Positions 24,033 through 32,206 of a stretch of 34,136 nt of DNA are shown here, in pieces. The translations under genes were made by a program, and so were the position numbers. Below the pieces are notes generated by a model. The model saw only the letters and a list, made by a program, of their open reading frames with translations. It was not told where the DNA came from and did no database searches. Within the stretch, counting starts at the first letter, position 1; each line of letters begins with the position of its first letter. The DNA comes from Spirochaetales bacterium (GTDB taxonomy: Bacteria; Spirochaetota; Spirochaetia; DSM-2461): the NCBI GenBank assembly GCA_003247135.1, contig QKAW01000027.1, forward strand, positions 1-34,136, written 5' to 3'.

Positions 24033-24042
24033 AAAAACACAT

Positions 24043-25200
24043 TTACACCAACTCACCCTTAAAAGCTTTCTGCATTAAACAATTAAAATTGTCTTCCAAC
24101 TCTTTAAGAGATGAAGTCATATACTCTTTTTGTTCTTCTATTTTCTGAACTCTATTTGCGAATGTATTTTGAAGCTCAATCGGTGGTTTTATGATAGGAA
24201 TGCTATTACACTTGGTTTTATTTAAATATGGAACAGTTGTTTTAGCAGCCATTTTGTATAAATAATCTTTTCTGAGTGGAATTAACAATTTTAAGAAATA
24301 TGGATTTATTTCATCTTTACACTGAAAAGAATGTAATTGTTGGTTCATTACAATTTCAACTGAATTTATTGAAGTAATTCCTAAGTCTCCAACACAACTC
24401 ATAATAACACTATTTATAGGAATTATTTTACGTTTTACTTCTTCTATTTCTGCAATAGTAAGACCTTTTGATTCTTTTGATTTATATGTAGATCCTGTAG
24501 TATTTAAGTCATTTGTTGTTATCCAAGGAATACTTCCTGTAAAACTCTTTGGTTTATCACGTGCAGGGACTATACAATCACATAACTCTATAACAGGTTT
24601 AACTTCCCATCCCATTGGATTAGTAACAGGATCACCAAACATATCATAGAATAGTGATTGTACAAGACTATCCATCTCTTTAATCTGTTCTTTACGCTGA
24701 TCTATTAGAGATTGGGCTTTATCAAGAATATCTACAATCTTCTTTTGGGTTTCTAATGGAGGGAGCGGGATTTTTAATTCTCTTAGAATTTTTAATGAAA
24801 CAAATTTCTGAGTTCCCCCTCTACTATGTGCTTCAAATTGTCTTTGAATGATAGGAGAAATAATTAAGGAATATAAAAACTTACTAAGCAAATTGTTCTT
24901 ATTTGGTTTGAATAATGCAACATTCTTAATGGCATAATTGGGTTCCTCATTAACTAAATATGGATTACCAATAGTTCCGATCATTGGCATTATAATATCA
25001 TCAATATTAACCTTAGATCTTTTATTAATATTTACATAATCTTCTTCTGTTAAATAATTGATATTTTCAAAATCCAATTTACCTTCTTTAATATTTTTTG
25101 AAGTAACTAAGGGATATCCATCTGAAACAAACTTTGGAGAATCATGCGTCCCATCACGAACATCGCAGACATCTGATAATTTTACTATATCATAACTCAT
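24043..25200 (-). CDS. hsdS: Type I restriction-modification specificity subunit (HsdS)
   Basis: The 385-residue protein has two target-recognition domains, each followed by a conserved helical spacer. TRD1 is at about 5-150 (VKLSDVCDVRDGTHDSPKFV at the start) with spacer IPLPPLETQKKIVDILDKAQ. TRD2 is at about 195-345 with IIKPPIELQNTFANRVQKIE. Each TRD reads one half of the bipartite DNA target; the recognised sequence cannot be predicted from here. The ATG overlaps the hsdM stop by 4 bases, so the methylase core is translated as a unit. No frame breaks are seen. Confidence 0.95.
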   Translation of the reverse strand: MSYDIVKLSDVCDVRDGTHDSPKFVSDGYPLVTSKNIKEGKLDFENINYLTEEDYVNINKRSKVNIDDIIMPMIGTIGNPYLVNEEPNYAIKNVALFKPNKNNLLSKFLYSLIISPIIQRQFEAHSRGGTQKFVSLKILRELKIPLPPLETQKKIVDILDKAQSLIDQRKEQIKEMDSLVQSLFYDMFGDPVTNPMGWEVKPVIELCDCIVPARDKPKSFTGSIPWITTNDLNTTGSTYKSKESKGLTIAEIEEVKRKIIPINSVIMSCVGDLGITSINSVEIVMNQQLHSFQCKDEINPYFLKLLIPLRKDYLYKMAAKTTVPYLNKTKCNSIPIIKPPIELQNTFANRVQKIEEQKEYMTSSLKELEDNFNCLMQKAFKGELV

Positions 25201-26636
25201 CCAATCATACCCTCTAGTTCTTCAATACCTTTAAGAATACTTGTTTCTAATTCTTTTACTCTGTTTAGAATTACTTTTGGTTCATCATACTGTACTTCTT
25301 CATATACAATCTCTTTGTATCTGTTTATTGATAAGTCGTAGTCATTCTCTTTTATCTCATCTTTAGGAACCAGGAAAGATTGCTCAGTTCTTTTATTATC
25401 TTTTTCATCATTTTGATTGTGGAAACGTTTTACAATATCAGGGATATCAGACTCTTCAAGTTTAGTTCTTTTATCATCTAAAGAGTATCCATCGCTCTTC
25501 ATATCATAGAACCAGACATTATCTGTTCCACCACTACCAGTTTTAGTAAATATAAGGATAGCAGTACTAACTCCGGCATAAGGTTTAAATACACCTGAAG
25601 GCATTGATATAACAGCTTCTAAATACTGATTCTCAACAATCTCTTTTCTTATTCCATTATGGGCTTTTGAGGAACCAAAAAGTACTCCATCTGGAACTAT
25701 TACAGCAGCTCTTCCACCAAACTTCAAAAGTCTTAACATTAGAGCCAAGAACAGTAACTCAGTCTTTTTAGTTTCTACTGTTGCTAATAGGTCTGGTGCT
25801 ACTTCATCTTCTGCTAATGAACCTTTAAATGGAGGATTTGCCAGAATTAGATCATATACTTCTTTCTCTTCATTTGTCTCAGAGAGAGAGTCTTTATACT
25901 CAATAATTGGATTCTCTACACCATGCATCATCATATTCATAGAACCGATTCTTAACATAGTTGTATCAAAATCATAACCATGGAATATATCAGTTGTTGT
26001 ATTGTAATAATTTTCGTCATTACTTATTAGATATTCACAAGTAGATGTCAGGAAACCAGCTGTTCCACAAGCAGGATCACACACCTTCATATCTGATGTT
26101 GGTTTCATAAGTTCAACCATCATTTTTATTATATGTCTTGGTGTTCTAAATTGACCATTAGTACCAGCTGTAGCAATTTTACCCAGCATATACTCATAAA
26201 CATCACCCTTAGTATCTCTATCTTCCATTGGAATCTGTTCAACCATATCTACTGCTTGGGCTAGCAGAGAAGCTTTAGGTATTAAGAAGTTGGCATCTGC
26301 CATAGTTTTAGCAAAAGTTGAAGTCGCCGATTTTGATAGCTCATTTTTAAGGAATGGAAAAACCTCTTTATGGAATAGATCAAACATTGCCTGTGGTTCA
26401 TTATCTCTGAACCTAGACCATCTTAAGTGCTGTTTGTCTTCTGGGAATGTAGGATTTTCTAGTGCTGTACCTAGACGTTGAGCTTTTTTCTCTTCTAAGA
26501 GTTGATTGTCATCTATTCTTTTAATAAATAGTAGATAAGAAATCTGCTCTATTATTGTAAGTGGATTAGAAATACCTCCTGTCCAGAAAGTTTCCCATAT
26601 TTTATCGACTTTTGATCTTATATCACCTGTTAACAT
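25197..26636 (-). CDS. hsdM: Type I restriction-modification methyltransferase subunit (HsdM)
   Basis: The 479-residue N6-adenine methyltransferase subunit has an N-terminal helical domain (MLTGDIRSKVDKIWETFWTG), the SAM-binding motif DPACGTAGF (187-195) and the catalytic ANPPFKGS (266-273, NPPF 267-270). It methylates the host target and, with HsdS and HsdR, forms the restriction complex. The start is preceded by AAAGGATATAT. It heads the hsdM-hsdS-fic-hsdR run. An upstream lipoprotein gene ends 74 bases away with no strong terminator visible, so the R-M promoter is probably in that gap, though I could not define a convincing one. Confidence 0.95.
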   Translation of the reverse strand: MLTGDIRSKVDKIWETFWTGGISNPLTIIEQISYLLFIKRIDDNQLLEEKKAQRLGTALENPTFPEDKQHLRWSRFRDNEPQAMFDLFHKEVFPFLKNELSKSATSTFAKTMADANFLIPKASLLAQAVDMVEQIPMEDRDTKGDVYEYMLGKIATAGTNGQFRTPRHIIKMMVELMKPTSDMKVCDPACGTAGFLTSTCEYLISNDENYYNTTTDIFHGYDFDTTMLRIGSMNMMMHGVENPIIEYKDSLSETNEEKEVYDLILANPPFKGSLAEDEVAPDLLATVETKKTELLFLALMLRLLKFGGRAAVIVPDGVLFGSSKAHNGIRKEIVENQYLEAVISMPSGVFKPYAGVSTAILIFTKTGSGGTDNVWFYDMKSDGYSLDDKRTKLEESDIPDIVKRFHNQNDEKDNKRTEQSFLVPKDEIKENDYDLSINRYKEIVYEEVQYDEPKVILNRVKELETSILKGIEELEGMIG

Positions 26637-26710
26637 ATATATCCTTTAATCTTATTAATTACATTTTTATCCAGTATATATTCAAACAGAAATATACAAA
26701 AGAGATTTCA

Positions 26711-27262
26711 TTATTTATCTAAGCCATAATGCTTACGTTTGATAATTTTATAATTGGAAATATTTCTAGATTCCATATTTATGGATCTATCACTATCCTT
26801 AGTCATAATTAGGTCATTTCCATCAATGTTGTAGTGATTATGTAATGTTAGGGTTAAACCATCATCACTGAAACTATAGTTTTCCCATTCACTCCACTCT
26901 GAATAACTGTTATCCCATAATCTAGTTCGATACATTCCATTATCTACTTCAAACTCACAGTACCAAGAGTAAGCATCACCTTTGTACTCCCCAGAATAAC
27001 TCCAGCCTGTAACTTTGCTATATCTCTTATATTTGGAGTAATACCATGCTTTTGTAGTTCCATCAAAATCAAACGATGTATATTCAGTAATCTCTTCTAT
27101 ACCATTTGAATCAATCCAATAATAGAAATAAGTAAAATCCCCATTAAATCTGCTATCTGATAGAGCTTTTGGTCCATTTGATATATCACCGATACTAACA
27201 GGGTTATCGATACTACATGATAAAATAGATACCACCAACATTAATAAAATAATTCTTTTCAT
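26711..27262 (-). CDS. Lipoprotein of unknown function
   Basis: The 183-residue protein has a clear lipoprotein signal: MKRIILLMLVVSILSC with the lipobox Cys at residue 16. The mature part is rich in Tyr, Trp, Ser and Asp, predicted beta-rich (FTYFYYWIDSNGIEEITEYT; WSYSGEYKGDAYSWYCEFEV). Alternating strands resemble a small lipocalin-like or beta-barrel domain, but no family is recognised. TAGGAG before the ATG supports the start. It is upstream of and in line with the type I R-M genes, and its relation to them is unclear. Confidence 0.7.
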   Translation of the reverse strand: MKRIILLMLVVSILSCSIDNPVSIGDISNGPKALSDSRFNGDFTYFYYWIDSNGIEEITEYTSFDFDGTTKAWYYSKYKRYSKVTGWSYSGEYKGDAYSWYCEFEVDNGMYRTRLWDNSYSEWSEWENYSFSDDGLTLTLHNHYNIDGNDLIMTKDSDRSINMESRNISNYKIIKRKHYGLDK

Positions 27263-27380
27263 AATTAATTCTCCTAATACAACAAGTATCAGAGTCTGGT
27301 GCGAAAGGTTGGTTCGCTGAAGTGTCCGGTTTATAGAAAAGTTTCAATTTTACGTTTTATAATACTTAACAAATATTATG

Positions 27381-27676
27381 TTATTTAATTTGTTCTTTCA
27401 GCCAAATATAAACTCTCTCTCCTATTTTTACAGATTCTTTATATTTTTCTTCTGTAATTTCAACAAAATCTACTGGCTCATAAATATCATGCCTAAAAAG
27501 TGCTTTATCTACGCTGTTTATTACTTCTCTTTCGTTTTCAATTCCACTCTTTAAAATAAAAATATCATAGTCGCTATCTTCTCGATTTGTTCCTTTAGCT
27601 CTTGAACCAAACAGAATAATTTTGTCAGGGTGAACTGTTTCTACTATGATATCTCTTATTTTTTTTTAAGTTTCAT
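27381..27676 (-). pseudogene. Minimal nucleotidyltransferase (MNT), frameshifted at a poly-A run
   Basis: Bases 27660-27381 encode KIRDIIVETVHPDKIILFGS, then RAKGTNREDSDYDIFIL and a 50-residue helical end to TAA. This is a complete small MNT domain (GS..10..DYD motif), the antitoxin-like partner of HEPN toxins in MNT-HEPN modules, often acting by AMPylation. The ATG at 27676 (ATGAAACTT) runs into nine A residues (27669-27661) and then TAA. One more A in that run would join MKLKKK to the MNT frame. An alternative ATG at 27688 is in the MNT frame but stops after six codons. So the gene is either inactivated or expressed through slippage on the A tract. No HEPN partner lies directly beside it; the HEPN-like gene at 13229 is far away. 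Confidence 0.7.
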
Positions 27677-27727
27677 CCTTGACCATACCTATATTGTTTA
27701 TAATTCCTTATATACACAACAAATTAT

Positions 27728-27861
27728 AAAAAAAGCGAAGCTTTTAACCTTGCGTTAAGGATAGGTAGGGTTGTGAAACAAAACTCACACCTGTGGGAGT
27801 TCGGAGCAAAGCGCAGCCCGGGATAGCCTGACACTGCTTTAGCAGTGGAACGCCTATTATA
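27728..27861 (-). ncRNA. GC-rich structured element, candidate small RNA or palindromic repeat
   Basis: A compact block far richer in G+C than its surroundings holds several inverted repeats: CACTGC/GCAGTG with a 4-base loop (27831-27846), ACTCACAC...GTGGGAGT (27783-27800), CCTT/AAGG around 27748-27760, and a possible long-range GCGTT/AACGC pairing. On the minus strand it starts just after a TATAAT (27861-27856) and ends in AAAAGC-TTC-GCTTTT (27745-27731) running into more T residues, as a terminator would. A minus-strand RNA of about 120 bases is one reading. A mobile palindromic intergenic element is the other. No protein frame fits and it is not a tRNA. Confidence 0.4.
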
Positions 27862-27901
27862 AAATCTGAATTTTTATAAAAAAAAACTTTATATATTTTT
27901 T

Positions 27902-29344
27902 ATGGAAGAAGATTTTATTAACTCAAAGGCCAAAGAGCTTTTTAATATTGATTATGTGTTCCCATTTCAGAGACTTGTTATTGCCAACACCCTTAGGGCT
28001 GCAGGTTTTTATGGTGATGATGAGAAAAATGAATCCATTCCACGCCAGATAGTCCTTCTCCCAACCGGGGCCGGGAAATCACTTTGTTTTATGCTGCCAG
28101 GTCTAATATTAAATGGTATTACTCTAATAATATTTCCACTTTTATCCTTAATGTCTGACCAGGAACGTCGAATAATTGAAGCTGGAGGAACAGTTGTAAC
28201 TCTAAAAGGTGGGATGTCCCACAAAGAGAAGCTTTTAGCAACTGAACTGATTGAAAAAGGGAGAGTAAAATTCATCCTTATTAATCCTGAAACACTTAAA
28301 ACTGAGTGGGTCCTGAAACTTTTACAAAGTGCAACAATAACTCATGCAGTAATCGATGAAACCCACACTGTTAGTCAGTGGGGAGAGAGTTTTAGACCAA
28401 CCTATCTGGAAGTTGGGAAACATATAAAGAGTATTGGTGTAAATCTGGTAACTGCCTACACAGCTACGGCCTCTAGTTACATTATTGAAAGTGTTAAGAA
28501 ATATATTTTCCTGGGAGACAGCGTCAATATTGTAAAAGGGAATCCCGACAGAGTGAACATCCACTACTCGGTAGTTCCTACAATAAATAAAGAAGAGACA
28601 CTACTACACATATTACAGAATGCCCAGAAGCCATTAATAATTTTTCACTCTTCCAGAACAAGTTGTGAGGTAACAAATACTCTTTTAATTAATAGAACAG
28701 GGAACAAAGAGATTGTATATTACCATGCAGGACTAAAAAAAGAGGAAAAACAGGAGATTGAGAAATGGTTCTTTACCTCTGATTCCGGGATACTTAACGC
28801 AACTTGTGCCTATGGTATGGGGGTAGATAAACAAAATATTCGAACTGTTATACATCTTGAACCTCCGAATTCCATAGAAGCGTACTTACAGGAATCTGGC
28901 CGTGGTGGTAGGGACAGGAACCAGGCAAAAGCTATTTTAATTATAAATAAAAACAGCATAGCCAACTCAAAATTTGCAACTCTTCTAAATAACAATTGCC
29001 GTAGAGTTGAGTATCTAAAGATGCTTGGTGCTGATGTTGAATACTGTTCCGGATGCGATATTTGTGATGGAACATATAATAGTTATGAGCTTGGTAAAGA
29101 GCAGATAATTCAATTTGTAGGCGCAAATTCCGGACAGTTTAATATAGAAGAGAGTGCAAGAATCCTAAAAGGTTTTTATAGTTATAACGCTATATCCAAT
29201 CAGTATCATAATTACAAGGGTTTTGGACTCTTATCCGGTTGGGATCTGGATTATATAAAAATTGCACTTAAGAATGTGATTAAAGATGGCTCTATAACGT
29301 TAAAAAAAAGAGTATTTTTACAACCAAAACTATATAAAAAATAA
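27902..29344 (+). CDS. RecQ-like ATP-dependent DNA helicase (intact copy, right flank)
   Basis: The 480-residue protein has the helicase core: Walker A LLPTGAGKSLCF (55-60 for TGAGKS), DETH box (152-155) in VIDETHTVSQWGESFRPTY, motif III TAYTATAS, IIFHSSR (247-252), and motif VI QESGRGGRDR (330-339). A RecQ-type zinc cluster follows (Cys366, Cys382, Cys385, Cys388; EYCSGCDIC), then a short C-terminal region. No HRDC domain is present, so it is a short RecQ relative. The start lacks a ribosome binding site (the ATG follows an AT-only tract), so the true 5' end may be altered. Its first 180 bases are almost identical to the pseudogene at 11593, whose equivalent ATG is absent. It is in direct orientation to that copy, with the island between them. 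Confidence 0.88.
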   Translation: MEEDFINSKAKELFNIDYVFPFQRLVIANTLRAAGFYGDDEKNESIPRQIVLLPTGAGKSLCFMLPGLILNGITLIIFPLLSLMSDQERRIIEAGGTVVTLKGGMSHKEKLLATELIEKGRVKFILINPETLKTEWVLKLLQSATITHAVIDETHTVSQWGESFRPTYLEVGKHIKSIGVNLVTAYTATASSYIIESVKKYIFLGDSVNIVKGNPDRVNIHYSVVPTINKEETLLHILQNAQKPLIIFHSSRTSCEVTNTLLINRTGNKEIVYYHAGLKKEEKQEIEKWFFTSDSGILNATCAYGMGVDKQNIRTVIHLEPPNSIEAYLQESGRGGRDRNQAKAILIINKNSIANSKFATLLNNNCRRVEYLKMLGADVEYCSGCDICDGTYNSYELGKEQIIQFVGANSGQFNIEESARILKGFYSYNAISNQYHNYKGFGLLSGWDLDYIKIALKNVIKDGSITLKKRVFLQPKLYKK

Positions 29345-29346
29345 AA

Positions 29347-29391
29347 TTGTGTTTTAAATAATTAATCCTATAATTTAAGTATGGATTAATT
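29347..29391 (+). promoter_or_regulatory. Promoter overlapped by an inverted repeat
   Basis: TTGTGT (29347-29352), a 16-base spacer and TATAAT (29369-29374) precede the diguanylate cyclase gene. A 9-base perfect inverted repeat AATTAATCC (29360-29368) and GGATTAATT (29383-29391) brackets the -10 and start region and ends 2 bases before the ATG. It may be an operator or an mRNA hairpin hiding the start. No clear ribosome binding site is seen. Confidence 0.45.
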
Positions 29392-29393
29392 AA

Positions 29394-30734
29394 ATGAAAA
29401 TTGAAAAAAACAGGATAAGGTTACTTTTTTATATTTGTACAGTCTCATTAGTACTAATAATTGTTTCTTCCTTAAATATTATGTATTTAAAAATGTTCTC
29501 ATCTGAGACTAACGGGCAATTAAAAAAACTGGAAAACAGTATTATAGATATGAAAAAACTCTATGTAAAAGATATTGTTGAAACAATTATAAAAGAAATT
29601 AATATAGAGAGAAATTTGATTATTGAAAATGAAAAAAAAAATAATCAGGAAATAAATAGTGACATAATTGAAAAACGGGTAAAGGAGATAATAAAATATA
29701 AGGTAAAAAACCTAAGATTCCTTGATAATGGTTATGTATGGATAAATTATATAGTTAATTATTCCGGAGGTGATAATTATGCCATACGTTTAGTCCATCC
29801 AAATATGCCGGAGACAGAAGGGGACTACCTGTCAACAAATACTGAGGATATTCAAGGAAATCGCCCCTATGAGATTGAGCTTATGGGTATTAATAATTAT
29901 GGAGAACTTTTTTATGATTACTATTTTAAAAAAATGGGTGAAGATACAATTGCCCACAAATTAAGTTTTGCAAAACTTTATAAAGAGTACGACTGGGTAA
30001 TTGCCACTGGGGTTTATCTTGATGATGTAGACAAACTTATTCAGGAAGAGTCAGAATCTATCCTGCTTTCAATAAAACAGATTAATAGAAATGCTATAAT
30101 ATCAATCGTCGCCTCACTTCTTTTATCGATTACTCTAATTATTCTTTTTGAACACAAGATAACTAAATTAATTTTGGATTTTCAGGATAAATTAAATAAA
30201 AAGAACGCTGAGTTAAGTAAAGAAAAAAGATTAATTGAAAAGATTGCATATCTAGACCCACTTACTGAAATACTAAACAGGAGGGCAATGATTAATAAAC
30301 TAAAGGAAGTTCTAAATAGTTTGAACAGACGTAATACAATATTTACGATTTGCATGGCAGATATTGATAACTTTAAGCAGATTAATGATAAATACGGACA
30401 TGATGCTGGAGACATGGTTCTTAAAAAATTTACACTCCTTGTTAAGGAAAACATAAGGGTTGAAGATACTTTTTCTAGATGGGGAGGAGAAGAATTTATT
30501 ATTTTACTTAACAGTTCAGATATTAATTCATCCTTTAATAAATTGAATATTATTAGAAGTAAGATAGAAGATTCCGAAATTATCTACAATGATGTTAATA
30601 TAAAATTTACCGTTAGCTTTGGTTCAGTTACTGTTAGTAGTTGTAGCAAATCCTATGAGGCTTTAATAAATGCAGCAGATATAAATATGTACAAGGCAAA
30701 AAAATCAGGAAAAAACTGTGTTGTTAGTTCCTGA
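29394..30734 (+). CDS. Membrane diguanylate cyclase with Cache sensor and GGDEF domain
   Basis: The 446-residue protein has a first membrane helix (about 9-30) and an extracytoplasmic Cache-type sensor (about 35-225; FLDNGYVWINYI at 109-120 and RLVHPNMPETEGDYL at 132-146 are typical of single Cache domains). A second helix follows (234-252), then a short coiled linker and a GGDEF domain (285-446). The active site is GGEEF (364-368) and an intact inhibitory I-site RVED (355-358) lies five residues before it. It should make c-di-GMP from two GTP in response to a periplasmic small molecule and be product-inhibited. The gene starts 49 bases after recQ, with its own promoter-like site, and runs towards the esterase operon. 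Confidence 0.93.
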   Translation: MKIEKNRIRLLFYICTVSLVLIIVSSLNIMYLKMFSSETNGQLKKLENSIIDMKKLYVKDIVETIIKEINIERNLIIENEKKNNQEINSDIIEKRVKEIIKYKVKNLRFLDNGYVWINYIVNYSGGDNYAIRLVHPNMPETEGDYLSTNTEDIQGNRPYEIELMGINNYGELFYDYYFKKMGEDTIAHKLSFAKLYKEYDWVIATGVYLDDVDKLIQEESESILLSIKQINRNAIISIVASLLLSITLIILFEHKITKLILDFQDKLNKKNAELSKEKRLIEKIAYLDPLTEILNRRAMINKLKEVLNSLNRRNTIFTICMADIDNFKQINDKYGHDAGDMVLKKFTLLVKENIRVEDTFSRWGGEEFIILLNSSDINSSFNKLNIIRSKIEDSEIIYNDVNIKFTVSFGSVTVSSCSKSYEALINAADINMYKAKKSGKNCVVSS

Positions 30735-30746
30735 TTCTCTATATTA

Positions 30747-31709
30747 TTAGAGCATTTCTGAAAAAAATTGGTAAATTCTATCATCCATTCCCGGCAACCA
30801 CTCATGGGCATAATCATGATAAATTGCAGAATCTTTTTCTGATAAAATTCTGTTATAAGCTGCAAACTGGGTAGAAGGTGGGCAGATATCATCCATTAGA
30901 GTTATGGCCATTAAAACCTTGGCTTTAATTCTATGAACAATATTTTTAATATCAATATACCCTAGTGTTTCAAAAATCTCTTCTTCTCTTTCGTGTAGTG
31001 GATCAAATTTTCTAAAAAAATAACGTAGATCATCATAGGCATTTTTTGCAAGATCCATTTCCCAGACTCTTTTATAATCAGATAAAAATGGATGAATTGC
31101 AGCAGCATATTTTATTCTTGGTTCCAATGAAGCACATGCCAAAGTAAGTGCACCACCCTGGGAGTTACCGCTAACACCTACCCTATTTTCATCTACCTCT
31201 TCAAAATCCATAACTATTCTTGCTAACTGAACACAATCCAGAAAGATATTTTTAAAAGCTAATGAATCTTTACCATTTTCAAGACCTCTAACAATTTGTC
31301 CGGCAAAGGAAGGGCCTTTCCCTTCAAAACGGTCTTCAGACTTACCACCCTGACCACGGCAATCCATAGCAGCGACACAAAATCCTGCAGCTACATATTT
31401 AAGTTTATCTGACCAGGCACCACTATCTCCAGTATATCCATGAAATTGTACTATTGCAGGTTTTGGTTTATAAATTTTTACAGGTTTTAGATATTTGGCA
31501 TATATTCTTACACCATCCATACCTGTAAATGTAAGATCATAACACTTAGCAAAATCTGTCTGGAATTCCGCCTCTTTTAGTTCAACATCCCAGAAAAAAT
31601 TATCAAGAAGCTTTAATGCCTCATCCCAATAGTCATCAATATCTGATGGTACGGGACTAATTCCCCTGTACTCTTTTAAAATATCCAATGAAAAATCCAA
31701 CTGTGGCAT
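30747..31709 (-). CDS. Acetyl xylan esterase / cephalosporin-C deacetylase, CE7 family
   Basis: The 320-residue alpha/beta hydrolase of carbohydrate esterase family 7 (AXE1) removes acetyl groups from xylo-oligosaccharides and other small acetylated sugars. Motifs: RGQGG (118-122), nucleophile elbow GNSQGG (181-186, Ser183), acid in LMDDICPP (Asp273 or Asp274) and HEW (His302). There is no signal peptide, so it works in the cytoplasm on imported, partly degraded sugars. A good AGGAG site precedes the ATG. It is the last gene in the epimerase-oxidoreductase-YhcH-esterase operon and ends 12 bases from the convergent cyclase gene. Confidence 0.94.
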   Translation of the reverse strand: MPQLDFSLDILKEYRGISPVPSDIDDYWDEALKLLDNFFWDVELKEAEFQTDFAKCYDLTFTGMDGVRIYAKYLKPVKIYKPKPAIVQFHGYTGDSGAWSDKLKYVAAGFCVAAMDCRGQGGKSEDRFEGKGPSFAGQIVRGLENGKDSLAFKNIFLDCVQLARIVMDFEEVDENRVGVSGNSQGGALTLACASLEPRIKYAAAIHPFLSDYKRVWEMDLAKNAYDDLRYFFRKFDPLHEREEEIFETLGYIDIKNIVHRIKAKVLMAITLMDDICPPSTQFAAYNRILSEKDSAIYHDYAHEWLPGMDDRIYQFFSEML

Positions 31710-31730
31710 TAAAAACTCCTTAATTTATAT

Positions 31731-32183
31731 CTATTTTTTTATTTTAATAACTACTTTTCTTACACACTCTTCTCTATTAACCATTATTTTAGGAGCGTGT
31801 AGCTCTGTAGGCATAAGAAGTGCAAACATTCCTCTTTTTAACAATAGGTCATACCCATCGGATAACTGGAATAGTTCAATATCCTTTTCAGAATTATATT
31901 CAACTGTTGTTCTTTGACCTTCATATGGTGCTGATCGAATATACTCATTTCCACTAAGTAATAACTGAATATCAATATAATCCCGATGTGACTCATATTT
32001 ACCATTATCCTCTGGGATTGTTGTGTAATCCTGAACCATATAAAAAAGATTTGTTCCATCAATTTCATATTTCCCAGCTTCCTTTTTATCCAGATCCATT
32101 GTTGCCAAAAAATCCAGAGCTTTGTCTAATAGTGGAGAAATTCCTTTGTAATTACCACAATTTTCGATTTTGTCGTATATCAT
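31731..32183 (-). CDS. YhcH/YjgK/YiaL family protein (DUF386)
   Basis: The 150-residue, cupin-like beta protein carries the family core KYESHRDYIDIQLLLSG (68-84), whose Glu/His residues likely bind a metal, and the end motif LLMPTELHAPKIMV. Members are found in sialic acid, galactoside and pentose operons and are thought to act on sugar anomers or related small sugar conversions. A precise reaction is not fixed for this one. AGGAG precedes the ATG. It is sandwiched between an oxidoreductase and an acetyl esterase, consistent with processing an imported sugar. Confidence 0.9.
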   Translation of the reverse strand: MIYDKIENCGNYKGISPLLDKALDFLATMDLDKKEAGKYEIDGTNLFYMVQDYTTIPEDNGKYESHRDYIDIQLLLSGNEYIRSAPYEGQRTTVEYNSEKDIELFQLSDGYDLLLKRGMFALLMPTELHAPKIMVNREECVRKVVIKIKK

Positions 32184-32206
32184 ATACTACTCCTGTATAA
32201 TATTTA

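Noticed and set aside
27290..27345. GC-richer stretch (GGTGCGAAAGGTTGGTTCGC and AGTGTCCGG) that could be an insertion-sequence end.
   Set aside because: No matching second end or transposase fragment was found; left as unexplained intergenic sequence between the MNT and lipoprotein genes.
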